IMG/VR virus record: IMGVR_UViG_3300042861_000259
Span: 1-29,322 of that record
DNA: 29,322 nt
Origin: a virus
Strand: one strand, 5' to 3'
The position numbers and the translations under genes are program-made. The stretch's first letter is position 1, and every line of letters starts with the position of its first letter. Below are positions 12,908-20,181 of the stretch, piece by piece. The notes below the pieces were generated by a model. The model did not search any database and was not told where the DNA came from. It saw only the letters and a list, made by a program, of their open reading frames with translations.

Positions 12908-13120
12908 TCAATAAAAGAAGTCGTCAGGAGTACCACCAACGATTGTGGCTGGCGGTTGTTTGATCTTGATGGTCGTCCCGTTCGGAGTCTGCTCAATTGC
13001 TTGATCCGGTCCAGCAACCAACTGGATCTTGCGAACTGCGTCAATCAGTTGATTGATGGCGCGAGCGTGATCGGCTTTCATACCACGCTCTGCCACCTTA
13101 GATGGAAGCGTTACAGCCAT
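12908..13120 (-). CDS. Small tail-region protein (70 aa)
   Basis: The start overlaps the previous stop as TAATG. The sequence contains a helical segment (DHARAINQLIDAVRKIQ) followed by a beta-prone QTPNGTTIKIKQPPATIVGG. This combination of a short helix and a proline/beta tail is common in small phage structural or fibre-attachment proteins. It lies directly before the 898-aa gene and may couple that protein to the tail. No named family. Confidence 0.6.
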   Translation of the reverse strand: MAVTLPSKVAERGMKADHARAINQLIDAVRKIQLVAGPDQAIEQTPNGTTIKIKQPPATIVGGTPDDFFY

Positions 13121-13485
13121 TAGATCTCGCAGAATTGAGCGAATATCTTGACCGTCGATCCGCTGATAACAGCTTTTAGATACAAGTTGGCATCAACTCG
13201 CGGAATCAACATGAACTCACCGGCAGGAATTTGGAACTGGTACGGAGTCGAAATACCAACATAGACCGCATTCTGAAGGTCCATGTTGTAGATCAAGACT
13301 TTGTATGGAAGCGAGAGATCCGCAGCGATATCAAGCAGTTCATCCGCACCAGAACCGATGTCTTGGGTATTCTGACCCATGTCGGTTCCAGTCATATTCA
13401 CCGTAGCAGTGAACGTCTGCGGGTTGATAGATGCGCCATTCTTTGACGCATACAACCGCGCTGTCATTTCAATTTCGTTCGCCAT
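13120..13485 (-). CDS. Tail-region structural protein, paralogue 2 (121 aa)
   Basis: This protein is clearly related along its whole length to the one encoded next to it: both begin MA(N/D)EI(E/Q)MTARLYASK, contain GTDMG and IPAGE, and end in (Q/T)FCEI. All predicted structure is beta. Probably a small decoration, fibre-base or tail-tip subunit forming trimers or rings; this is inference. It follows its paralogue by 11 bp and its own stop overlaps the next gene as TAATG. Confidence 0.75.
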   Translation of the reverse strand: MANEIEMTARLYASKNGASINPQTFTATVNMTGTDMGQNTQDIGSGADELLDIAADLSLPYKVLIYNMDLQNAVYVGISTPYQFQIPAGEFMLIPRVDANLYLKAVISGSTVKIFAQFCEI

Positions 13486-13496
13486 ATCTCAAACGG

Positions 13497-13856
13497 TTAG
13501 ATCTCGCAGAACGTCGCTTGAATCGTCACGTTGCTGGTATCCGCTTTGAGATACAGAGTCGCGCTGACGTATGGCATCAAGAGCGTCTCGCCAGCGGGAA
13601 TCCGCATCGTGTAGGTTCCAGAAACAAAACCCAACTCAACAAAGTTGGTGGAATCCAGATTGGAGATCAACAGCTTGTACGGGCTGGAGACATCAACCGG
13701 AACGTCCAGAGCCTCAACGGTGGTTCCAATCAATTGGGTCTGAGAACCCATGTCGGTTCCAACCATTGTTGCCGACTTGGTGTAGGTTACACTCGGGAGA
13801 TACGCACCACCTTTGGAAGCGTACAAGCGAGCCGTCATTTGAATTTCGTCTGCCAT
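13497..13856 (-). CDS. Tail-region structural protein, paralogue 1 (119 aa)
   Basis: It shares the opening MTARLYASK, the GTDMG motif, a middle SPYK(L/V)LI, the IPAGE loop, LYLKA and the C-terminal FCEI with the following gene, so the pair arose by tandem duplication and has diverged. There are no catalytic residues. Position between a minor tail gene and the 898-aa gene points to the tail tip or baseplate. Only the paralogy is directly seen. Confidence 0.75.
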   Translation of the reverse strand: MADEIQMTARLYASKGGAYLPSVTYTKSATMVGTDMGSQTQLIGTTVEALDVPVDVSSPYKLLISNLDSTNFVELGFVSGTYTMRIPAGETLLMPYVSATLYLKADTSNVTIQATFCEI

Positions 13857-13868
13857 GTTAGGTAAGTG

Positions 13869-14690
13869 TTAGAATGCTGGGTTGTATGGATACGCGAAAA
13901 GATCCCAAGCTGCAAAGGTCCAAGTTTCGTTTCTTTCAACTTGGTTGGTCTTAATCATCAAGCTAGTTGAATCGTTCGTTTTTAACCAAGCCCAAGCGGT
14001 TTCGTCTGGAGTCAGCAACGGGTCCAGCGGTGCTTGAGGCATCACGTTACGCACAACCTGCGGAAATCCATTCCGGTTTGCGAGCGTGATTGAATCGTAG
14101 ATTGCCGAGATGATCGGAGGAGTGGCGGGAAGACCGTTGCGAGCCGAGTAAGTAGAGATCCGAGTTAGAGACACTCTGGAAGTCTGGAAGCTGCTTTGAC
14201 CTCTAGCCAATCTCCTAACCAACTTGTGAGCCAGCGGGAATTGACTTTCAAGCAGCGGCAACTTGTTGTTCTTTGGATCGTCTCCAGCTTGCTTCACTGC
14301 TGCAAAGTACAACTCAGTATCAAGATTCTTTTTGGCTTCAGCGCGGACGGCGGGAAGCTCAAACAACGATGCATCAACGTATTCTGTGCGGAACTCATAC
14401 CGCTGAGACGGATCGTCTTCGTCTAGCGGACCCTGAGCGGTTGGTGTGTTGGGGTTAAAGTTGACCCCTGAAAACGTTACGGTTGCAGTCGAATAAGGAC
14501 CGTCTTCAGTAATTTGATACTTACCACCAGCAGCAACCCAATCAGCAGACGCAAGCCGCAAAGCATCTTTGCTACCACGGTACTTGTAGGTAATGAAACG
14601 ACCAGTGCCATCACCGTTGTTGTATTCACGGGAAATCTCAATGTATCCAGTTGCAACCGGAGTGATTACATTGGTTTTGATTGTTGCCAT
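13869..14690 (-). CDS. Minor tail protein, unknown family (273 aa)
   Basis: It is encoded immediately after the tape measure, the position of distal tail or hub proteins. The N-terminal half is beta-rich (TGYIEISREYNNGDGTGRF, TATVTFSGVNFNPN); residues about 110-165 are helical and charged (AEAKKNLDTELYFAAVKQAG, LAHKLVRRLARGQ); the end (ETWTFAAWDLFAYPYNPAF) is aromatic. No family is recognised. It probably contributes to the tail tip; an alternative is a chaperone for tip assembly. Confidence 0.65.
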   Translation of the reverse strand: MATIKTNVITPVATGYIEISREYNNGDGTGRFITYKYRGSKDALRLASADWVAAGGKYQITEDGPYSTATVTFSGVNFNPNTPTAQGPLDEDDPSQRYEFRTEYVDASLFELPAVRAEAKKNLDTELYFAAVKQAGDDPKNNKLPLLESQFPLAHKLVRRLARGQSSFQTSRVSLTRISTYSARNGLPATPPIISAIYDSITLANRNGFPQVVRNVMPQAPLDPLLTPDETAWAWLKTNDSTSLMIKTNQVERNETWTFAAWDLFAYPYNPAF

Positions 14691-14691
14691 A

Positions 14692-15762
14692 TTAGTCTTG
14701 CGTGTTGTTGGCAGTCCTATCCGTGTTCTTAACGATTAGCTTCAACTGAAGCGTCTGCTCAATCGCGTTTCTAATTGCAGTGTCTTGAGACGATTGAAAG
14801 CCAGTGAATCCGCCAATGCGAGCAAGAGAATCTTGAGGTCCGCCCATTGAAAACTTCATGCCAGCTACCCGTTCATATTGAGCGGTTCCAATAGGAGGAG
14901 GTGTGTTTTGATCGCCAACCTTCCCCTGTTTTTCTTCTGCAATTCTCTGCTGCACTATTCTGGACAACGCTTCATCTGGCATCCTCTTAATCAGTTGAAT
15001 CGTGTAAGCCTTTCGCATAGTACGATCAAACCTTTCAAGAAAGCTCTCAGTCGGCTTTGAAACACTGTTAATAGCGTTTGCAGTTGCGGTAATTCCTGCC
15101 GCAATTGTCGGTGCTGCTATTCCTTTAATAATTCGAAATTGCTCCTCTAGCAAAGTGTTTGCTTTGGCTAGAACATCAATGTCTGTTTTTGAAATCAAAA
15201 GACGATTTGACGTTGTGTTATAATCAGCCAGAGCAGCAGCAGCGGTTTTGAGCTTTAGACCGTAAACGTCAATCATTGCCGCCGTTGTTTCAGCGGACCT
15301 TCCAGAGTTTTTGTAGGCTTCAGCAGCTTTGACTGCCCCGTCAATCGTTGACAGTTGCGGGTCGCGCAACTGTTCCATTGTCAAACCAAGAGCTTTGAGC
15401 GTTTGAATCGCGTCATCATCTCCAGAAGTGGCTTTTAATCTGGCTTGCTCAAATTTGCCGAGAACTGAACCAAACTTTTCAAAAGTTACACCAGTTTCAC
15501 CAGCTAGTATTTGAAGCCTCTGAACTTGATCTGTAGTTAGATTAAGCTGTTCCGATAAATCAGATATGCGGTCTGCTGTTTCAATTATATTCTTTGTGAA
15601 AGCAGTAACAGCAGCAACCGACAAAGCCGCGCCAAGCTTGCTGGTGACCGCAGACTTGAAGCTTGATCCAAACTTTTCACCAACACTTTGAGCGCGTTTT
15701 ACGCCCATTTCAAACCCCGATGAGTCGATACCAAGCTTAACAAGTAGAGAAAGAATACCCAT
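14692..15762 (-). CDS. Tail length tape measure protein, short (356 aa)
   Basis: The N-terminus (LVKLGIDSSGFEMGVKRAQSVGEKFGSSFKSA) is the standard opening of tape measure proteins. Helical coiled-coil regions follow (RISDLSEQLNLTTDQVQRLQ; DNA around 15.1-15.6 kb) and a hydrophobic alanine-rich stretch (IKGIAAPTIAAGITATANAI) around residue 220. At about 0.15 nm per residue it would set a tail near 50 nm, short for a siphovirus. The start is two bases after the stop of the assembly-chaperone gene. It is preceded by the chaperone and tail tube genes, as expected. Confidence 0.87.
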   Translation of the reverse strand: MGILSLLVKLGIDSSGFEMGVKRAQSVGEKFGSSFKSAVTSKLGAALSVAAVTAFTKNIIETADRISDLSEQLNLTTDQVQRLQILAGETGVTFEKFGSVLGKFEQARLKATSGDDDAIQTLKALGLTMEQLRDPQLSTIDGAVKAAEAYKNSGRSAETTAAMIDVYGLKLKTAAAALADYNTTSNRLLISKTDIDVLAKANTLLEEQFRIIKGIAAPTIAAGITATANAINSVSKPTESFLERFDRTMRKAYTIQLIKRMPDEALSRIVQQRIAEEKQGKVGDQNTPPPIGTAQYERVAGMKFSMGGPQDSLARIGGFTGFQSSQDTAIRNAIEQTLQLKLIVKNTDRTANNTQD

Positions 15763-15763
15763 A

Positions 15764-16315
15764 TCAGTTCGCTTGTTGATTCTGCCAAATGGCTTCGCTC
15801 TGGTCGTCCCACAACTGAACCTGCCCCATCATCTCTGCGTGCGCTAGAATCAGCCTTTCTGCGTCACCAAGAGGCATCTGGATCGCATCGTCAGGAGCAA
15901 TCCCAATATTGAGACAACCAACAAGAACCCTTTCGGGCCACGGCATTGCAGGTGTCTTCGACTTACTGCCGCTTTCCATCAGCACTTCTGGGGCGGTTGA
16001 CTGCTCTTTGAGCCACAACTGAAACTTGTCGGACTCAACGACCAAATTCATCCGCTCAATCCGCTTTCCCCACAACCACAGAATGAGGTCACGCCAGATT
16101 GATTTGATGGACCTGATGGATTCAAGCGGAGACTGTGAGCAAACAAGCACAGCCTCCGCTAAATCGCTCGGTGTAATTTCTCCACCTAAAACGTAGGGGG
16201 AGCGCAAACGCTGCAAGACAATCGCATGACCTACGGTGTAGGGAACAAGTCGAACCCCAAGCACAATTGGTGCTTGAGGTCCGGTCTCTGCGAGTATCTT
16301 TGCAAGATCTGCCAC
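15764..16315 (-). CDS. Tail assembly chaperone-like protein (183 aa)
   Basis: It occupies the fixed place between the tail tube and tape measure genes. Its sequence, with VPYTVGHAIVLQRLRSPYV, conserved acidic helices and WKDLILWLWG-like (residues about 75-83: WRDLILWLWG), resembles the gpG-type chaperones that coat the tape measure before tube assembly. The start is GTG. I see no slippery heptamer joined to a second frame: the following tape measure gene begins two bases after the stop, so the usual frameshift product appears absent. The assignment rests on position and pattern. Confidence 0.65.
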   Translation of the reverse strand: MADLAKILAETGPQAPIVLGVRLVPYTVGHAIVLQRLRSPYVLGGEITPSDLAEAVLVCSQSPLESIRSIKSIWRDLILWLWGKRIERMNLVVESDKFQLWLKEQSTAPEVLMESGSKSKTPAMPWPERVLVGCLNIGIAPDDAIQMPLGDAERLILAHAEMMGQVQLWDDQSEAIWQNQQAN

Positions 16316-16318
16316 AGA

Positions 16319-16786
16319 TTACAGAGTGAAGACAGCGGCAGTACCAGCAAGAGACGGATACTTGGTCACAGTGATGGTAACCATAGCTTTTCCGCTGCTG
16401 GTGAATTTGACGCTTCCACCACCGGAGTAGACATAATCACCATCAATGGAAACACCACCAACGGTCACGCCATCGCTACCAGCAATAGCTGCATATCCGT
16501 TGACTGTAGGGAGACCGGCAGCAAGTTTGGCTTGAGCAAAGGTAGCAGCACTTGGGATGAAAGTGACATTGAGCGAAATCCGCTCGTTAGCCGAGACTTG
16601 AGCGACAACCTCACCGGCAGAGTTCTTGATCTGTTCAACGTCTGCTTCGTGGGTCGCGTCGTAGCTCTCAATTGTCGTAATTGTTCCGCTCGTTAGCGCA
16701 GTGAGAGCATTTGCGACTCCAACCGTATAAAGCTGAATCGTTCCCTTTGCTCCGTAGACTAGTGCTAGACCTTTTGAAAGTGCCAT
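16319..16786 (-). CDS. Major tail tube protein (155 aa)
   Basis: An all-beta protein with alternating small residues: ALTSGTITTIESYDATHEADVEQ, VSANERISLNVTFIP, SSGKAMVTITVTKYPS. The pattern DATHEADVEQIKNSAGE and the strand order are typical of tail tube subunits of siphoviruses, which stack as hexameric rings around the tape measure. It sits between the tail terminator-like gene and the chaperone gene, the canonical position. The length fits the small end of the family. Confidence 0.82.
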   Translation of the reverse strand: MALSKGLALVYGAKGTIQLYTVGVANALTALTSGTITTIESYDATHEADVEQIKNSAGEVVAQVSANERISLNVTFIPSAATFAQAKLAAGLPTVNGYAAIAGSDGVTVGGVSIDGDYVYSGGGSVKFTSSGKAMVTITVTKYPSLAGTAAVFTL

Positions 16787-16798
16787 GTTGTTAGTGTG

Positions 16799-17281
16799 TT
16801 ATGAGTTTGCTGCTGCAAAAATTGTCATTGAACGCGAGAAAGTTCTAGCTCTTTCGCTAGTGTCATTGATGCCGAAGTCAGTTGGTGTTGCGAAATACGC
16901 AACAAATCCACCGGACGGATCGGAATCTCCAGCGTTTAATTCTGAAATGTTGTCGTCAACGAATAGCGGTTGCAGGATGTTTTCAAACGCTGCAACGGTA
17001 GCCAACACGTTGTATTCGGGGGTATCGTCAGCGGAAAGCTGAAGCGTAGCGGTTACATCCACTTCACAAGTCCGGTCAATCGGATGAACCGGAACCGCAG
17101 TTGATGAGCGCACAACGATGCGCGGAAAGTCTGGCATCCGGTCTTCTAAGTCTGGATCTGTAAACGCACCGTGTCCGTAGCTGGTGAGACAAACAGGAGT
17201 CCCAAGCGGAGACGCAGACCAGTCTTGAGCGGCAAGCCAGTCGACTAAAGCGCGTTCAGTTCTGAGAGCAACGGCATTCAT
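16799..17281 (-). CDS. Tail terminator-like protein (160 aa)
   Basis: An alpha/beta protein with an N-terminal helix (RTERALVDWLAAQDW) followed by PRIVVRSSTAVPVHP, EVDVTATLQLSADD and a final strand SRSMTIFAAA. This is the fold order of lambda gpU / phi gp-type terminators that cap the tail tube. It lies directly upstream of the tail tube gene and its start overlaps the previous stop as ATGA. Moderately sure from position plus strand pattern. Confidence 0.7.
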   Translation of the reverse strand: MNAVALRTERALVDWLAAQDWSASPLGTPVCLTSYGHGAFTDPDLEDRMPDFPRIVVRSSTAVPVHPIDRTCEVDVTATLQLSADDTPEYNVLATVAAFENILQPLFVDDNISELNAGDSDPSGGFVAYFATPTDFGINDTSERARTFSRSMTIFAAANS

Positions 17282-18060
17282 TGGACAACGATACCTTTCG
17301 ATTCAGAACCATCAAAAGCCGCTTGAAACGCAGCGGTAATGTGCCCCTCAAGTTCTTTGGCTTCGTCGTTGTAAGCTTGCTGCATCGCTTTTGCGTAGAT
17401 TGCCTCAACTTTTCCAATCTGGTTGTCAGCAAGACCGATGTTCAAGCGGACATGACTAGACGGAGAAAAACCAGCCTTTGCATTGTATGCATACGCTGAA
17501 GACCCGCGATGCATTGAAACGTTCTCTTGTGGCAACCCGTATTGGTTCGCAAGATTGATGAGAGCTTGATTTCCAGCAACGATCCGCACTTGAGCAGAAC
17601 CCTTCTTTGCTCGTCGAGTCCCACCGAATTGTTGAAACGACGGAGACAGCTTCTTGATTGCTTTGGTTACAGCAGACTTGAGGTAACCAACTGAACCAGC
17701 AGCGCGACGACGAAGCTTTCCAGCAGCGTCACGCATATCTTGACCGTAGAGTCCGGGTTTTCCCGCTTTAGCGTTCTTCGCTTGAGCGATCAAGTGGACC
17801 AAGCGCAATTCACGCGAACGACCGAGAAACTTGCCGGTCTTCTTGTCAATCCTTCTCGCTCCAATCGGACGATTGAAGTAGTCGAGAATCTTGTTTCGAG
17901 CCGCTTGTGGGGACTTTGGCGGAAGCAGAATGTACAACCGCAGCATCAAGAAAAACGTGCGGGAGTTAACAGCATCAGCCAAAGACCGCCGAGTCTTGGG
18001 TAAATACTCCTTCCAAGCAGCGTCAAAGCGGGACGTATCGACTGTGACGGTTGGAGTCAT
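17278..18060 (-). CDS. Tail completion / HK97 gp10-like protein (260 aa)
   Basis: The N-terminus (VDTSRFDAAWKEYLPKTRRSLADAVNSRTFFL) resembles the first helices of HK97 gp10-type neck proteins. The middle is very basic (GKLRRRAAGSVGYLKSAVTKAIKK) and the C-terminus is an acidic helix (DEAKELEGHITAAFQAAFDG). It lies between the head-tail adaptor-like and tail terminator-like genes. At 260 aa it is longer than usual (about 120-150 aa), with extra basic sequence in the centre. Coupled on both sides by ATGA overlaps. Confidence 0.65.
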   Translation of the reverse strand: MTPTVTVDTSRFDAAWKEYLPKTRRSLADAVNSRTFFLMLRLYILLPPKSPQAARNKILDYFNRPIGARRIDKKTGKFLGRSRELRLVHLIAQAKNAKAGKPGLYGQDMRDAAGKLRRRAAGSVGYLKSAVTKAIKKLSPSFQQFGGTRRAKKGSAQVRIVAGNQALINLANQYGLPQENVSMHRGSSAYAYNAKAGFSPSSHVRLNIGLADNQIGKVEAIYAKAMQQAYNDEAKELEGHITAAFQAAFDGSESKGIVVQ

Positions 18061-18512
18061 TTGGTCTTAGCTCCAAGCTCAAGAGCGTAGTAAGCACCGG
18101 AGCCGTCTCTCTTAGCCGACATAATCCGCATTTGTCTTCCATCGTAGGTCACAAGACGACCCACAACCGGAATCATCTTCCCGAAAGTAAGAAGCAAGCG
18201 ATCTGTGTTTTCTTGGAGGAGCAGACTTCCGCTCTCCTGCAAAAGTCGGTCAGCGGTGAAACCAACGTCACAAGACCAGACCGAAGCGTCAACGGTTACA
18301 AGAGTCGAGTCAGCCAACCTCCAGTCGCTGAACTTAACCAAGATCCGCGCTTGAACGTTATCTTGGAAACCACCGGCAATGACCGAGTTTGCGTCAGTGA
18401 TCGCAGCGGGAAGACAGCGCACCAGCACTCCCTGCCAGAGAAACGACGGGTTCCCCATCGCGCTCTGTAGCACAGACATCCCCAACTGGAGACTGGTTGC
18501 AATCAGGTTCAC
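18057..18512 (-). CDS. Head-tail connector / stopper-like protein (151 aa)
   Basis: The C-terminal half (MIPVVGRLVTYDGRQMRIMSAKRDG, then YYALELGA) is the beta-barrel pattern of phage head-tail stopper proteins of the gpFII/gp16 type. The N-terminal helix (LQLGMSVLQSAMG) and the cysteine-containing middle are not diagnostic. GTG start, overlapping the upstream stop as GTGA. Placed where connector proteins belong relative to tail genes, although the fibre and lysis genes separate it from the capsid genes. Confidence 0.6.
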   Translation of the reverse strand: MNLIATSLQLGMSVLQSAMGNPSFLWQGVLVRCLPAAITDANSVIAGGFQDNVQARILVKFSDWRLADSTLVTVDASVWSCDVGFTADRLLQESGSLLLQENTDRLLLTFGKMIPVVGRLVTYDGRQMRIMSAKRDGSGAYYALELGAKTK

Positions 18513-19012
18513 GCTGTGAAGTAAACACCAGAAACAATAATGCGGGAAGTGGCTTGGAGTTGGCTTGTGAGACTTGTGATGTCGCCATTTTCATAATGGC
18601 TCAACTCGCAGTAAGAAGTGCCTCCGACAATCTTACCAATGACAGAAGTCTTCGCTTGATTCGTCGCATTGTCCAACCAGATGGACACAGCCGCATCGTA
18701 AGTAACGGGATCTGGAAGACCTAATCGAAGGTTTCCAGTAGCAGAACCACTCACTGAGTTGATGGTCAAATCAACTGTAAAGGTGGACACAAAACCGATA
18801 GACGTATGCCGAGCAGTGTTGACGGTAAAGTTAAACGTTCTACCACCACCGGAATCAATCAGCGTAGGAACCCACGTTGACGGAGCGTCATCAATCGGCA
18901 GGTTGCCATACAGTTCATCAAAGTTCGCGTTAGCTTTGATCCACGATCCTCGGAGCGTGTCTCCAGAGTTGTCGTTTGCGGTTGAACCAACGTTGATGAC
19001 TTGTTGCGACAT
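18509..19012 (-). CDS. Structural protein with phage fibre-type N-terminus (167 aa)
   Basis: The opening VINVGSTANDNSGDTLRGSW followed by IKANANFDELY is a widespread motif at the start of phage fibre, collar and neck-decoration proteins. The remainder is beta-rich (TFNFTVNTARHTSIGF, TVDLTINSVSG). A clear AAGGA sits five bases before the ATG. Probably a virion-surface protein. It is separated from the other fibre-like gene (20182-21192) by the lysis nest. Confidence 0.75.
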   Translation of the reverse strand: MSQQVINVGSTANDNSGDTLRGSWIKANANFDELYGNLPIDDAPSTWVPTLIDSGGGRTFNFTVNTARHTSIGFVSTFTVDLTINSVSGSATGNLRLGLPDPVTYDAAVSIWLDNATNQAKTSVIGKIVGGTSYCELSHYENGDITSLTSQLQATSRIIVSGVYFTA

Positions 19013-19013
19013 A

Positions 19014-19244
19014 CTATTCCTTCGGCAATGCGTACCAACCTTCTGACAGCGTTATACGGCTTGTAGAGCGCACAGAAACACCGTCAGCACCTTTGACCCA
19101 AACCTTAGCTTTGACGCTCTCAGCGAGCCTCACCGGCTCACCGTGGGGGACGTAGACAACGCGAGTCCCACAGCCACAGCTACCCACCAGCACGGTCAAT
19201 GCGATCCAGAAGCTTTTGCTTAAGCTCTTTGTCTGGTTTTGCAT
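19014..19244 (-). CDS. Lipoprotein, possible outer-membrane spanin or lysis accessory (76 aa)
   Basis: The N-terminus has a basic n-region (KSLSK), a hydrophobic core (FWIALTVLVG) and a lipobox-like VGSC, giving C23 as the probable acylated residue. The mature part (GTRVVYVPHGEPVRLAESVK, then VWVKGADG) is a short beta-rich domain of a kind often found in phage lysis regions. Encoded at the end of the holin-like cluster and overlapping the 47-aa gene in another frame, like Rz1 with Rz. A signal-peptide lipoprotein is well supported; spanin function is inference. It lacks the proline-rich stretch of classic Rz1. Confidence 0.65.
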   Translation of the reverse strand: MQNQTKSLSKSFWIALTVLVGSCGCGTRVVYVPHGEPVRLAESVKAKVWVKGADGVSVRSTSRITLSEGWYALPKE

Positions 19245-19323
19245 CTTCGGCGGTTGGTGGTGTTTTAGCCAGACCAGTCAGCCACTTTAAGAGAGCGGTG
19301 ATGATCTGCTCAATGACGTTCAC
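19180..19323 (-). CDS. Overlapping small gene in the lysis nest (47 aa)
   Basis: A GTG at 19323 overlaps the stop of the preceding gene as GTGA. The product begins with an amphipathic helix (NVIEQIITALLKWLTGLAK) and continues with a charged helix (KPDKELKQKLLDRIDRAGG). It has no long transmembrane segment, so an i-spanin role is doubtful; peripheral membrane binding is possible. Its last 65 bp overlap the lipoprotein gene in another frame. Supported by the coupling geometry. Confidence 0.6.
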   Translation of the reverse strand: MNVIEQIITALLKWLTGLAKTPPTAEDAKPDKELKQKLLDRIDRAGG

Positions 19324-19499
19324 TTGGGTTTCTTATCTGCGTCTTTAGCAGCGATCAAACCAAATCCAACGGTCACCGCGGCAATGGTTGCAGCGAGATC
19401 AATGTTGGTGGACGGGTCGCCGTCGAACAGAGCTTTCAACGCTCCACCCACGGCAACCATGATTGCGCCAACACCTGCGAGAGTAGTTTTCCAGTTCAT
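19320..19499 (-). CDS. Small membrane protein, holin-like (59 aa)
   Basis: Starting at MNWKTTLAGVGAIMVAV, this protein has two hydrophobic segments (residues about 5-23 and 34-50) linked by a polar loop (FDGDPSTNID) and a lysine-rich C-terminus (KDADKKPK). That is the class II holin layout. Its start overlaps the upstream stop as ATGA. A longer frame to 19571 would lie inside the preceding gene and is unlikely. Holin or antiholin function is inferred. Confidence 0.68.
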   Translation of the reverse strand: MNWKTTLAGVGAIMVAVGGALKALFDGDPSTNIDLAATIAAVTVGFGLIAAKDADKKPK

Positions 19500-19666
19500 T
19501 TCTTGAGGGCTTTGTAGAGTCCGATTGCTGCGGCGACAAAAGCCAACACAGCGGCTCCAAGTTGGAACCACTGTGTTAGTTGCGGGATGAATGAGACCGC
19601 ACCAGCAGCGGCAGCGGTCGCTAGAGATATCCCAACTCCGCTGCTGTTGTTAGTGTCGGTTTGCAT
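19496..19666 (-). CDS. Small membrane protein, holin-like (56 aa)
   Basis: A polar start (MQTDTNNSSG) is followed by two hydrophobic stretches (GISLATAAAAGAVSFI and LGAAVLAFVAAAIGLY) and a basic end (KALKK). Its ATG shares one base with the previous stop (TAATG) and its stop overlaps the next ATG. Two adjacent two-helix proteins could be a holin/antiholin pair releasing the endolysin encoded at 5844-6173. Confidence 0.66.
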   Translation of the reverse strand: MQTDTNNSSGVGISLATAAAAGAVSFIPQLTQWFQLGAAVLAFVAAAIGLYKALKK

Positions 19667-19929
19667 TACTCAGTAGGCTGGACGGCTTCAACCACCGGAG
19701 GATTCGCCAGCTTGTAAGCCGCGACAACCGCAGAAGTCCACAGCGCGTTGGCGATATTCACAACCTCGGTCGGCTGACCATCCAGCGAGTCACCGGGGTT
19801 CAGCGTGTACTGCGAGGTAATCTCGGAGCCGACAACCGCGCCATCGCTGTCGTAATCAACGCCGGTCGTAACGAACAGCGAGTTGTTCTGGTTCACCTGC
19901 ACTGCGACAATATCAACTGGTACGATCAT
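19666..19929 (-). CDS. Small structural-region protein, paralogue B (87 aa)
   Basis: Its C-terminal half (LNPGDSLDGQPTEVVNIANALW, then VVAAYKLA) matches the gene directly upstream at nearly every other position (PGSDLTGQPEQVVAIANAVW). The N-terminal half (IVAVQVNQNNSLFVTTGVDYD) is beta-rich and more divergent. Tandem duplication is evident. Similar small proteins are often found next to fibre genes, but I do not know the function. Start coupled by ATGA, end coupled by TAATG to a holin-like gene. Confidence 0.7.
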   Translation of the reverse strand: MIVPVDIVAVQVNQNNSLFVTTGVDYDSDGAVVGSEITSQYTLNPGDSLDGQPTEVVNIANALWTSAVVAAYKLANPPVVEAVQPTE

Positions 19930-20177
19930 TGGATGGTGGGGCTAGAGGTTTGAGCGGCGGCGTAGGCTGCGACAGCGGCAGGAGTCCAGACAGCGTTGGC
20001 AATCGCGACAACCTGCTCGGGCTGACCCGTAAGGTCGGAGCCGGGAGCGAGACAATAGCGTCGAAAGGTGGAAGCCTTCACGGCTTCGCCATCGACAATC
20101 TGGTCCGACAAGCGGACTTGGAGCGTCGTGTTAGGAAGAACCTCGCAGAGCGAGAAAATGGTGCGTTCGGTGAGCAT
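19926..20177 (-). CDS. Small structural-region protein, paralogue A (83 aa)
   Basis: The N-terminus (RTIFSLCEVLPNTTLQVRLSD) carries beta strands and the C-terminus carries the shared G-Q-P-x-x-V-V-x-I-A-N-A-x-W-T block of the downstream paralogue. No enzyme motif. It follows the fibre-like gene after five bases, so it may be a fibre-associated or assembly protein. Confidence 0.7.
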   Translation of the reverse strand: MLTERTIFSLCEVLPNTTLQVRLSDQIVDGEAVKASTFRRYCLAPGSDLTGQPEQVVAIANAVWTPAAVAAYAAAQTSSPTIQ

Positions 20178-20181
20178 GGGA

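Noticed and set aside
15764-16315. Programmed frameshift in the tail assembly chaperone gene
   Set aside because: The tape measure gene starts two bases after this gene ends, so no second chaperone frame is available, and I see no clear slippery heptamer near the end.
16226-16696. A 156-residue plus-strand frame opposite the tail tube and chaperone genes
   Set aside because: Antisense to two supported tail genes, with no domain features.
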